Source: Reticulascus tulasneorum (taxonomy: Eukaryota; Ascomycota; Sordariomycetes; Glomerellales; Reticulascaceae). Taken from it: a DNA stretch of 64,000 nt. Where the stretch lies: contig LSAX01000004.1 of NCBI GenBank assembly GCA_001557505.1, positions 3,348,001-3,412,000 of the forward strand, read 5' to 3'. The translations under genes were made by a program, and so were the position numbers. A model generated the notes under the pieces. That model was not told the origin of the DNA. It made no database searches and saw only the letters and a program-made list of their open reading frames with translations. Positions 21,994 to 32,536 of the stretch are shown here, piece by piece; the stretch's first letter is position 1, and each line of letters opens with the position of its first letter.

Positions 21994-22567
21994 GGCGACA
22001 GATGCGGAAATGGTTGGCTATACTAGCCAGAAATCAAAGTGACGACAGAAGAGAAAAGGATGAAAATGAGTGAATTTTTATCTTATCAGATCATCTAATC
22101 AGATCTTGTGATGTGTGCATGAGGGGGTGTGGAGATGCGACATCGGCACGGAAGACCCCATCCAACCAACGCCACTATTGTTATGGGGCCCTGACTGTAA
22201 CCCTTGTCGATTGTCACGAAGACACGTCACGAGCAACAACAACAAAATGGCCATGTGGATATATCCCATGTCAGACGTGAACATGGACAAACCGGCGACC
22301 GAGAATTTCTCAACCCAAGGACTCGGTGGCTCGGCGGACCGCTCGGTGTACCAAATGACGGCGAAAGGGGTATTTCGGGATTGCAATCTGACCAGAGAGT
22401 TCACTTAACATCCATATGGCTCAGGTGTATTTGTGTTCCCGCATCTCATGCAAGGGTCCGGAAGTTTTAACTAGCCCCAAGTGCCGCATATGCATCAGCG
22501 TACCGTCTACCAGGAACAGGACGTGTTTTGCGATGCATCCCTCTCATTAATCTTTATCTATTGAACT
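21994..22567. other. Ferric reductase promoter and 3' flank of Gfo/Idh/MocA gene
   Basis: This holds the iron-GATA-like element at 22079-22095. The rest has no coding frame of a known family. Confidence 0.5.
22079..22095 (-). promoter_or_regulatory. Putative iron-responsive GATA-factor (SreA/SRE1/URBS1) site
   Basis: Read on the minus strand it is GATGATCTGATAAGATA. It holds ATCTGATAA, a full match to the ATCWGATAA consensus of fungal iron repressors, directly followed by a second GATA. It lies 86 bp upstream of the ferric reductase start and reads in the same direction. The identical 17 bases occur at 50660-50676 upstream of the siderophore transporter. When iron is ample, the GATA repressor is expected to shut off the gene. 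Confidence 0.6.
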
Positions 22568-23855
22568 TTAAATTTCCAATCCTGCAGCTGTTGCAATCCT
22601 CTCCAACAGACGATGAGTTTTTAACGCCGACTCAAACGTCACAGCTTCTCTACCCCCCTGCGCAAACGCCTCATACAGCCTCGCAGTATTCGTACCGGGG
22701 GTCGAAACTTTCGCAGCTTTCGACGAAGCATCATCAGGCGAGAAATCGACATCTTCCGGCTCAACCCCTTTCCCGACGACGAGTTTAATTGACCGCGGGG
22801 TTTCTGTGCCTGCTTGCCACTGACCCTCCGCCATCGTAATAACCATCTCGCCTTCGGTACCAGTGATGTACCAGCGGTAGCCGACTTTATCGGCGGCCAT
22901 CTTGGTGGAACGTAGCGAGACGGAAGCAATGGCACCACTCTCCAGTGTGCCCTGCACAAAAATGGAATCAGGTGCGGTTTTTGGCTGGGCTGGGTTTACT
23001 ACTTCTCCGTTGGAGAGGTCGATAACTGGGACAGTGGCGTATTCAGATTTGAGGATGGCTTGCACTGTTGAGAAGTCTCCGAGCACGTAGGTGAAGCTGT
23101 CGATAACTAAAAGAATGTATGAGTAACGACAGTTGAACTTGAAGTTAGAGAACCCACAGTGTCCGAATAAAACAGAAAAAGCCGTTTGGCCACTCTTGGC
23201 ATCGATCAAGTACTCGACGCCCTTGAACCCCATGTCGATTGGTAAAAATGGATTACACAGGGTAGCGTTTGAGCTAGTGACCCGGCCGATCTTTCCACTG
23301 GCAACAATCGCTCTGATCCTCTGCACGAATGGGTCTCTAGGGCGGTGGGTATCAAAATCAGCGAATGGACTTGAACGCGGGATTCCGCGCTATGACGGTG
23401 GAGGTTGAAGTTCGTTTAGAAACCAAGAGTACTTACGATCGAGCTTGCAAGCCCACCATAGTCTTTATTCCATTTTCGGCGGCAAGCTTCGTCAGTTCTT
23501 CCGCTTCGGCTACATTAGCGCCAAGTGGCCACTCGACAAAGACGGACTTCTTGTGCTGCAGGGCGACTTTTGCCAAGTGCAGGTGATGCGGGACTTTAAC
23601 GGTAACCACGATGAGGTCCACTCTCGGGTCAGCAGCAATATCCTCGGGGCTCCCGTACGCGCGTGTGTTGCGCAGTTTGTGAAAATCGATCGATCGCTGC
23701 GCCGAGTCGATGGATGAGTTGGCAACTGCCACAATCTCATATTCATCGGAAAGTCCCTGGATGGAACGGAGATGGCCCAGCACGCCCCAGGATCCTGTTA
23801 TGGCGTAGTCGGAGGTGGCACCGAGACCGATGATTCCAACGCGGATAGGAGACAT
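22568..23855 (-). CDS. Gfo/Idh/MocA oxidoreductase-like protein, Gal80-like, 378 aa
   Basis: Three exons (23855-23437, 23336-23158, 23106-22568) give 379 codons. The second intron (51 nt) keeps the frame open and could be mistaken for coding. The N-terminal Rossmann fold has GIIGLGA at 7-13 and an IVVTVKVPHHLHLAKVAL block. The usual EKP motif, whose Lys is catalytic in sugar dehydrogenases, reads EWP at 108-110, as in Gal80-like regulators. The C-terminal beta-sheet domain includes GVEYLIDAKSG and GHFIDSFTYVLGDF. It may bind NAD(P) and a sugar yet lack dehydrogenase activity. It is divergent from a Zn2Cys6 regulator whose start is 438 bp away, the arrangement expected for a co-regulated pair. 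Whether it is enzyme or regulator remains open. Confidence 0.85.
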
Positions 23856-24293
23856 GACGGGTAGTGATTCAGGTTGAAATGCTTGAGAGACTGTCGATAT
23901 TAGGAATTTAAAGACTACGAAGAATATAACTGATTGCGATAGGTGAGATCATTTTCGATGGGAAATAGATGCTGTACATGCTTTTATTTATGGCATTTCT
24001 TGTGCTCGATAGCAGCACGTCAACACTTACAGAAGTCCGAACTGCGATGAAGTGGAGCGAGTTGTGTGGATACTGTCGTTTCACAGACCCACCCAAACTC
24101 CGGCGCTAGAATGATGCCCCGGAGTTGAGAAGGTACCTTCATCAGCAGGTTTTTAGTGCAGATTTCCTGCTCTTCGTCCATTGTAACCTCGAGAAAGGTC
24201 TTCAGCCGCTGCTCGCTAGCACCCTGGAAACAGCCCTTGCTCTACCGTCCTCTTTCTACTCCATCTCCGGCGACAAACTCTTAGCCGAAAACA
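23856..24293. other. Divergent promoter region
   Basis: A 438-bp stretch shared by the Gal80-like gene (minus) and the C6 regulator (plus). No coding frame of a known family is seen. Co-regulation of the two genes from here is likely but not shown. Confidence 0.45.
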
Positions 24294-26042
24294 ATGCCTT
24301 TATCCCGGCAGAAGTCTTGCTTCGATTGTCGAATTACCAAGACACGGTGTAACCGAGCCAGCCCATGTGGTCGATGTTTGAAGCGCGGTCTCCGATGCCA
24401 CTATGGAAACATCGGCGCCTCCACCGGACCTCTTACAGGTCAACCGGAGTCCATCAGTCAAGATTCCTCTGGTTTAAGTACATCTACCGATGTGACATGC
24501 AGTATTTCGCAGCAGACTGTGATTGGAGATGATGGAATAGAAGAGATAGAGATGCAAAGTAGTGCTCTATATGATTCTTTCGACTTCGATCCTACCGAGA
24601 CCGCTCAACAGGGGTTCGTGACCTTTTCAGACATTTCCAAAAGGGCGCCATCCGGATATAGCGAGACAGACCGTCTTTTCATGGGTTCCGAAGTGTTCTA
24701 CGAGATGCTCGAACTGCCAAGTCGAATGAACACGCCTCCTCTACCAAGCCCAGTTGCCGACTGGCCGCGAGCCTTGTTTCCAGATGTGAGACACAACAGT
24801 ACTTCCAGCCAAACCATTCATCATCTCTTTCGTCAGAACGAAGATCACGCTGAGGCTGACCAGAGCCTCGTAATACTATACAGCAAGATCCATCGTGGCA
24901 TCCTGGCTCCCAAACGACCTGCTAACACTAAAACCTTTCTCATGACGAAACTCCTATGGGGCCAAGTCGTGTCATGGTCCGAGGCAATGACCCAGGGCCA
25001 ACTTCCTCCCTTTATATATCCGTCATGTGTCCTGGATGACAAATTGCCCAATAGTTGCGTGGTCAATGGGGCTCATCAGTGTTTACCGCAATGTCTTGCT
25101 AACTGTACGAGCCTAGTAGATATGTTCTACAAGCGTACATCAGCAAGCAGTTCTTTGTTTTGGGGGATCTTGTTTGCCGAGATTAAAAGATTACACGCGG
25201 AAGTGAGTGCCCAGTTTCCTCTAGACATGATGGCATAACGTTATAACTGATACTGACGTTAAACTGGATTGCAGTACCAAGACTATGACGAGAACATGCT
25301 ACTTGCGGCTATCCAGTCAATAGCAATATACATAGTTCTACAGACACAAGACCTTCATTATCTTCCACGGAATGACATCGGATCACTGCTGCAGGCTCTC
25401 GGGGTGGGCTATTCTACATCACTCATCTCATCACCACTCTTTGCTTTGCCTTCAATCCGCTTCTAGTGGGATCGATAACTCACGCATCCCGAACGCCTCA
25501 GTAGCTAACCCTTTGATAACCATGTTAGGATATGAGCTACAGGATACTGAATATATGCTCATTTGTGGACAACATGTACAATAAGCAAACCTTGACTCGG
25601 CGCGAATGGGCTCGCAATGAGAGTATCAGGAGGTCAGTCATTAATCAAACATCAGCCCTAGCAATGTCTAAGAGACATGCTTCTCACTCACTTATTGGCC
25701 GACAGGACATTCTGCCTCGTGTACATCGTCAACCAGCTAGTCAGAGCCATGGTTGGAGGCCAAGACATCCAGGGTTGTGCCGATTTTGACGCGGTGCCGC
25801 TTCCGAGTCCGCGTGTTCTTTGGGATCACAGTACTCATGAAGCCTGGGCTCATCGGTTGCATCGGTGCCGTCAGGAAGGGTTGTGTGATCAGAATTTAAC
25901 GATCCGGCATTTGCTCCTATCCGTGACTGCGCCATTTGACGGGGAGGTTAATGAGACCTTGGTCCGAGATGTGGCTAGATGGTGCGAAGGAACGGATGAC
26001 TTTGGGACTTTGTTGTGGATGGTGGCTACGATGGAGTCATAA
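24294..26042 (+). CDS. Zn2Cys6 (C6) fungal transcription factor, 492 aa
   Basis: Four exons (24294-25202, 25275-25403, 25529-25632, 25706-26042) give 493 codons. The zinc cluster is complete at the N-terminus: C9-x2-C12-x6-C19-x5-C25-x2-C28-x6-C35. Downstream, EWARNESIRRTFCLVYIVNQL spans the third intron and matches the WxxWxxxExxRRTxFxxYxxN block of fungal transcription factors. The second intron (125 nt, GTGGGC donor) is the least certain join. It would act in the nucleus on CGG-containing sites. Divergence from a Gal80-like protein suggests that the two may form a regulator-inhibitor pair or that one controls the other. Confidence 0.85.
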
Positions 26043-26484
26043 AGGTATTGGCTGTGATACATTTTGGGGTTGGCTAGGACTTTCTGAAAAATACTGAATG
26101 CATAAGCTTTGGCACCCCCATCCAGGATGTCGGCCTTGCACTTATACTGCTTCGCCAGCAGTTTTTAGTCTCGAACTACCGCAATACCCACTAGTACCTT
26201 AGGTATGATATAAAAGCGTTAAGATCAAGAACCATTGAAAGATTTCGCGACGCTGTCGAAAATCTACCAGATCAATCGCGATGATCGCGGGGCAAATGTT
26301 CCGTACGCCATGACATCATTGCTCCTCCCAGTTCCTGATGGACTGGTGGGGTAAAGACGCGATTAAAGAGAAGCCTCGATCCTTTAAATCATCACCAAAA
26401 TTACACGAGAAAGGACTCTCCCTGTGCCTTTGGATTCTACCAGAGTTCAAGCAGTCGCATCTTCGAAGCTTTTTAAGTATCACA
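26043..26484. other. Intergenic, promoter of PEBP gene
   Basis: This is the 3' flank of the C6 regulator and the promoter of the PEBP gene. No further coding frame or RNA gene is seen. Confidence 0.45.
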
Positions 26485-27389
26485 ATGGCCCGCCTGGCCA
26501 CTTTTCATTTCCTTCTGTCCACAGCCTTGGTGATAGCTGGTCTCGCTGGAGCAGTGCCAGCAGGCCAAGAGCAGATCGTTCTTGAGCCCGCAGGACATGA
26601 CTTGCAGCATGAGAACGGGTACGAAGTTCGACATGAGTAAGTCCCTAACGTCTAGGACGGCGTGCGGTATCCTGATTGTCTTCGCAGATTGAGAAAGGCC
26701 GAGATCATACCAACCGGTAGGCGACGAGCCCTGACTGACAACCCAACGCGTTATTAATGCATTCATCTCTAGTCATTGACGACTTCCTCCCTTCCTTGAA
26801 TGTCACAGTCGAGTGGCCATCTGACAAAGAGGCGTCGCTGGGCAATACATTGAACCCAAAGAAGCTTCAAGACCAGCCGAGTATCACGCTTGAAAACCCG
26901 ACCTCAAGCCAAGCCTGCAGCTCTAAAGTGACCTATGTCATTACCCTGACTGACCCCGATGCTCCCTCACGCGACAATCCAAAATGGGCTGAAATGTGCC
27001 ACTGGATAGCTACCGGATTGTCTGTGTCTTCGGCATCAACATCGCAATCACAGTCAGACTCAGACACAAGATCATGTTCGAAGCTTCACCTCACAAGCCC
27101 CAAAGATGTCATACCCTACAAAGCTCCAGGCCCACCTCCTAAGACCGGAAAGCACCGTTACGTGCTACTAATCTTCGCGCCTGCGAATGGAACCACGGAC
27201 TCTCTGGATTTGACGAAGCCAAAGGACAGACAGCACTGGGGAACGGGAAAGGAGAGACATGGCGTGCGCGACTGGGCAGCAGAGAATGGACTAATCCCGG
27301 TTGGTGAGTTGCAACACCTTTGAATCATGGAACAAAACTGATGTGTCAAAGCCGCCAATTTCTTCTACGCGCAAAATAAAAAGCAATGA
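26485..27389 (+). CDS. Secreted phosphatidylethanolamine-binding protein (PEBP family), 249 aa
   Basis: Four exons (26485-26636, 26688-26716, 26773-27303, 27352-27389), including a 29-nt micro-exon, give 250 codons. Residues 1-23 (MARLATFHFLLSTALVIAGLAGA) are a signal peptide. The PEBP core has TYVITLTDPDAPSRDNPKW with EMCHWI, the anion/ligand-binding pocket motif, and GKHRYVLLIFAP. The end, GLIPVAANFFYAQNKKQ, is the standard PEBP terminus and confirms the last intron. A Ser/Gln/Asp-rich insert (~175-190) separates the two core parts. Cytosolic PEBPs bind phospholipid headgroups or act as protease or kinase inhibitors (carboxypeptidase Y inhibitor in yeast). The role of a secreted form is inference: perhaps vacuolar or extracellular protease control. 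Confidence 0.88.
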
Positions 27390-27604
27390 GTGGTACGCAC
27401 GACTAGGAGCGGAGGAAGATCTCTATGTTTTGCAGACTTGGAAACTCGATTGTAGCACCATAAATGTCTTAACAAACCTATGAGAGGATGTACTGAAACA
27501 ATATCATGCTTTGCAATGGAAATGAAGATGAAGAACGGCCTGCAACCTCAAATGTTGGTTTCGACTGCTAACTCCGCTCCAATGCTGGCAATATCTAATA
27601 AACC

Positions 27605-27940
27605 ATGGCTAGATCCCTCCTTCCAAGCCCGTACGATACTATAGAAAGCTATACAGATCTTGATCGAGCGCAAAAGTTGCTTGAACAAGACTTGCGTCGC
27701 TGTAATTGACTGATATCCCTAGATTCTTTCGAAAGCGACGGGTGGGAAGTTCGTGCGGACGCGTCAATGTTTCCCAAAGGACATGCAAGAATTCTGAATC
27801 ATTGCGCTAGCTCTGAGGGTGGTCAGCTTACCCTCATGCACGCTTGTTTCATGTCCGTGGCTTTCGGGCTCGGGGTTCAAAGAAACAAAGGCATATCCCT
27901 GCCTGACATGTTGCTTCCAGAACCTCAAATAGTTGCATAA
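27605..27940 (+). pseudogene. 112-codon frame with a single in-frame TGA, unknown
   Basis: An ATG at 27605 opens a frame that runs to TAA at 27938-27940 and is interrupted once, by TGA at 27707-27709. Both halves look protein-like: PSPYDTIESYTDLDRAQKLL before the stop, and GWEVRADASMFPKGHARILN with LTLMHACFMSVAFGLG after it. A 21-nt GT..AG segment spans the TGA but is too short for a normal intron. It may be a decayed gene or two exons of a gene whose true borders I cannot see. I recognise no family. Confidence 0.3.
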
Positions 27941-29643
27941 TACAGAGGTGGATCATCTGGACGAGGGCGCTAATTTGAGTATTCTAAGATATAATGTAAT
28001 TACATACTGGCATAAACTAATGTACGCGTGATGCTGTGAATTATGACCGCGTTGACGGTGCATCTGTGAGATCTTAGTCAGCCACCGGGCTGCCAAATCC
28101 CCGCAGGCAGATTCACTGGCGGTTCGGTTTTACAGTACGGATAGCGTGACCCGGCACATTTCTGACCTCCATGAAAAAAGGACAGGCTCATTCAAAAGGC
28201 GAGCTCCCAATTATTTTTATGCTTTTGCTGCTCGTCTTTTAGCTAGTATTTCTGACTGGTCGTAGTACTCCCGAAACGTGTTCTTGCGTAGAGTTACCAT
28301 CACTCGAGCAGCTGTTGGGGGGCATGTCTTAGCACAAGGTGATTTATTAAGTAATTATCGGGCAAATAAACATGTCACAACTCTTTCTGGGGACCCCAGG
28401 AATGCCACCTAACCACCAATTACGCCTCATCCATGCGAACACCACTGAAGACTGTCCGCCAGAGGCGGCTGTCAAATAAATGGTCCTCGAGCATGGGAGG
28501 CGGGAAAAAATTTACGCCGAAGGGTATGATCTTCATGGCTACCTTTGAGGCTGTTTCAGTGACGAAATGCGGATGCATAATTACATATCGCCGTGGGTCC
28601 CTGACCCTCGCATCGACATGGATGGACCCTCACAATCGGATCAGCTTCGGTGACAAATTCCACTTGCGAATGCACGGATCTCCAGGATCGGCTTACAGAT
28701 TTGGCTAGCAAAACTTTAATTGGCAGTTGAATCGACGAAGCCAGACTTACTGGCGCCGACCCGTGTCTGCACCGACCATCTGTAAGCCCACGATTTTTCA
28801 AGGAGTCGGCGAGGATGGGATCCTTCACAGTTAGAGCTCGTCCACGGCTTGGTTTGTGTGGTATCGTGTGGTAGCAGAACACAGCGGCCAATGACATGGA
28901 GATCAGCACCCTCAGGCCAGGTGTATCTCAGTCAACGCATTGCAACCACCTGGTGCTGGATTTGACTCGGCCGCGTCAATGCGGATGCAGCCCGATGCAA
29001 CGCAGCGGCTCACGTTGCCTCCCCACATCTGCAGCTCCACGCCATGACCATGTTTTCTCGCGAATCATATTCTAGAAGCCATCGCGATTGTCGGTTGCAG
29101 GCGCCCGCAGGCCGGTCGAAACGACCTCGGGCAAGGTGGTCAAGGATTCCGCCCTGGCAATTAAGGAACACGAATCCTGTAGCCTCGCGCGAGGATCAAA
29201 GCTGGCAAGGAGGAGACGTAAAGCGAGACATAGGAACGCAGTAGAAAGTAAAGAGATTTCTCATCTCACTTGAAGCAGATCTGCGGATACGACAGGGATC
29301 ATGCCGAGTGCCCCAAATCGCTCGCCTTGCCCTTATTAGCTGCACCACGCACGGGTTGACGTTCCCGCCCCTCCCAGCCGTGAGACACGGACCACAACCG
29401 AAGATCGCTTGAAATGACAATTCGAGTTGGTGGTGATGCACTTGCCTCGTGGTACTAGACTGTCATGGCCGTTGAAAGTAGCAAAAGGCAGATCGGCCCC
29501 GCTTCACATCATGGCAAAACATCCTATTTTCCGTCGACAAGGATTTGTGCAGCTAGATTTCCCTTCGGACTATATTCTTAATATCATACCGCCTGCAATG
29601 ACTTGTTTGCTTCCCATCGGCACCGACTAGAACACCAACAGTC
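27941..29643. other. Long gene-poor intergenic stretch
   Basis: About 1.7 kb lies between the unknown frame and the PTH11-like gene. Frames at 28433-28708 (plus) and 28556-28909 (minus) overlap and have no domain features. No RNA gene or repeat was recognised; the last few hundred bases are the promoter of the next gene. Confidence 0.4.
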
Positions 29644-31033
29644 ATGGCAGCTATCAACGGCAATACCCAGCTCATCAACATCTTCGGGCCTCCTGAGTAT
29701 GACAACTTCAACGAGCCCCGTCCTTTCTCGAACGAACCCGGATGCTTGATTGGCTTCACAGCGACATTCCTAGTACGCAGTCAACTCAGCTTCACTTGTC
29801 ATCCTTGGGAACATTACTAAACATCACGTAGGCACTGTCATGGATATTCGTCTGTCTGAGGCTCTATGTTCGGCTGAGAGTGGTACGGATGGCCAGTTGG
29901 GATGATCTATTTGTGTCCCTTTATCTCGTAAGTCTCTATGAGCATCCGAAATTCGAGCTTTGAACACTAATAAGTGACCCCTGAGTAGGTCTTCACCTCG
30001 GTAGCCTCTATCATATTCCTCGTTTGTACGTCCAACGCCCGATTCCCCATGGTATTCCTTCAATTGTATTCAGATGGTAACAGTTCGCAGCGATAGAATA
30101 CGGCGCCGGAAGGCATTTCTTGCTTCTTACTGTTAGGGACGTAGATATGTACCTGAAGCTATTCTACGTCCTCAACGTCAATCTGAACCTTGCAGCAACG
30201 TTCATCAAGCTCAGCCTACTCTTCCAATTCCTTCGGATCTTCAACAAGGGAACCTGGCCATATCGCATGAGCCTCATTGGCATCGTCCTCGTGACTATAT
30301 GGGGTGTTGTCTTTCTTATATTGTCCATCTTCCCCTGCAGGAATATCTCGGACGCGTGGAATATCTTTGCAAGGGATGCCCAGTGCTGGGGGTATGGATC
30401 CCAGAATGGAGACTTGTTTACCGCCACGCTGGTCTCTCACAACACAATCAATACCTTTTTCGACATCTACATCACCATTATTCCTTTTCAACTGTACTTT
30501 CAGCCCGAAGTGACGCTTCGGACTCGCCTGGGTCTGATGGTACTGCTGCTGATGGGAGCTACGTACGTTTTCATTTCAGCCCCCTTACCATCCTCGCGAC
30601 CCAAGACACTAACAGCCTCCTCTATAGAGTTGTCACCCTTTCCGTCTGGCGTGTCCAAGAGACTGTCTACTACAAAGCAGGCTTTTTCCCGACACGTGAC
30701 CCTACCTGGTATGGTCCAAAGAGCATCTTGCTCATGGTACTCGAGGTCAATGTGGCTTCCATTTGCGCGTCAGTACCCATTTTCTGGCCTGTAATTCGCC
30801 CTTTCCTAGGTGCCATCTTCGTCACGCACGAGTTCAGCGTCAAGTTCGAGGCTCGCGAAAGCATCTCGTCCCACACGCGTCCTGGCAGCGAAAACTGGAT
30901 GAACACGCATTATCAAGATTCATACATCATGGATCTCGTAGATCCACTAGGATCGAAGGACGGGGGCCTTGAAGGAGGCCAGGTCGGAATTGAGACGAGT
31001 GGGAAGAAAGCAAAGCGATGGTATCGCTCATGA
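29644..31033 (+). CDS. PTH11-like / fungal rhodopsin-domain integral membrane protein, 379 aa
   Basis: Five exons (29644-29772, 29832-29927, 29989-30025, 30091-30562, 30628-31033) give 380 codons, with short introns of 59-65 nt. About seven hydrophobic segments are visible, among them CLIGFTATFLALSWIFVCL, the VFTSVASIIFLV region, FIKLSLLFQFLRIF, IGIVLVTIWGVVFLILSIFPC and the MVLLLMGAT segment. The YGAGRH motif after helix 2, the KLSLLFQFLRIF helix and the WRVQET block are typical of the fungal rhodopsin-like domain (PF20684). There is no CFEM domain at the N-terminus. Relatives include PTH11 receptors that sense surfaces or ligands in pathogens, but most members are uncharacterised. The cytosolic tail (~310-379) is polar. 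Receptor function is inferred. Confidence 0.88.
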
Positions 31034-31254
31034 TCTGTTGTCATCAAACATTTGTATTTAGATTAAGCACCGTCACGGATTCGGACTCTCAACGTGTACA
31101 AGGTGTGTGGGGAGGAGTATTACATGTAATATTTGGAGTTATCTGGAAAATTGAAACGCCTTCATGACTGAATATCAGCCCAACCATCAAGCCGAGTGGC
31201 ACTAGTCCCCAAGTAAGGTATGATATCGGTATTTCCATGTCTCCAAGCAACTAT

Positions 31255-31817
31255 CTACCAAGCCCAGAAAGGCTTAAGTCTGCCAGCCGCATTGCTTGGG
31301 ACCTGAAAGGCCGAGGATGATGTCCTACTTGACGACAGCGTCCCATTTGAGACGGTCAGCGTCGGTGTCGGTTCAACATGTGTGACTGTCCCGCTCCCGC
31401 TCTCTTGTCCATCACATGTCCCCGTGGCCTGCAAAATATCATAACTGGTAGAGCACCAGATGCCGGTACAGCTGGATTCGCATGGGAAATTCAGATATAC
31501 TGTCGGCACAGGAGTCGGACATCCACAGTATTGTGTCACTGTCGAGAGGCCAAGGCATTGAGGGACACCGCAGGTACCGCAGAGTTCACCGGTCAATGTT
31601 ACAGTTGGACAACCTGTCTGCGTCGGAGTCGAGAAGGGGAGTGAGGGCTCGGAAAAGCTGACAGTTATGGTCGTCAAACCGGTGTTGCCTGTAACCTCTT
31701 GGGCGATTGCTTGCGTGACCCTGTGTGATGTTAGTCATCTACTGCATTTAGACTTCGCAATTATAAAGGACCTTACAAGGCGAGAAGAGTCGCGGTAATA
31801 AAAATGAATAACTGCAT
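31255..31817 (-). CDS. Secreted cysteine-rich protein, 168 aa
   Basis: Exons 31817-31777 and 31720-31255 join over a 56-nt intron (GTAAGG donor, CTAAC branch, CACAG acceptor) for 169 codons. The intron splits a clear signal peptide (MQLFIFITATLLALVTQAIA). The mature part starts Thr/Ser/Pro-rich, then holds ~10 cysteines in a compact block: GELCGTCGVPQC, QYCGCPTP, PCESSC, IWCST and TCDG. The Ser/Thr-rich tail (~125-160) suggests O-glycosylation. There is no hydrophobic C-terminus, so a GPI anchor is unlikely. No family is recognised. It is convergent with the PTH11-like gene. A wall-associated or effector-like role is only inference. Confidence 0.7.
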
Positions 31818-32536
31818 CTTGATTCACTTGGAGTGAGCATGTCAAATTTGAGCAATGCATTGCGGGCTTCAACTTTTAAATATGCAAGAAGCAATTGTGG
31901 CTTTTGCTTGGCAAGTTCCAATCCCCCGCAGCAGCTGATGGCTGGTGTTATGTTCGGGCCAAGTTTCGCCCGCGATTGCTCGTGTTGGTACCCAAGCGTC
32001 TATGAATCCTCCCCATGTCGTGTGAGGTGCTTATTCGCCAAATGCACAGCTTGGCGTAATGATCTCGTATTTGGTTTCTCACCTGATTTATGTGTCAGGG
32101 GGATATAACGAACGACCACACGGGAAACATCTTGGTCTTTGTTTGTGGTCAATGATGCTGCATGGGTTGCTAGATCATTTGCTTATTATGTAATGTGATG
32201 ACATATATTAGCGAACTTCCCACGATTCAGCCAGGATTCCAAAGCACTCCCAACAAGGACCAGTCCTTGATTATGTCCTCACAGTTTGGAAATAACGGAC
32301 TATATAGAACCGGCGACCCAACATGTCATTATCCCGTCGCCAAGCGAAATGACATCAATGGAACTTCAAAAGACCACGCGAAATGCCCCTACCTTATGAG
32401 ATTGCTTATTGGGGGCATATTCCGGTTTCAATATCATAAAGTCACGCCACCATCAGAGTCTTCATCTTCTGGAAAGTCCTCTGTAGCGCTTGACCCACTC
32501 GTTGACTCTATTAATCACTGCGTTAGGTGGCGCCTA
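31818..32536. other. Intergenic, no gene seen
   Basis: This is the promoter of the 168-aa secreted protein and the 3' flank of the deaminase-like gene. The plus-strand frame at 32195-32638 runs into the opposing gene and has no family features. Confidence 0.45.

Noticed and set aside
28433..28909. Opposing frames of ~90 and ~117 codons
   Set aside because: They overlap each other, lack domain features and have no intron logic. Treated as chance.
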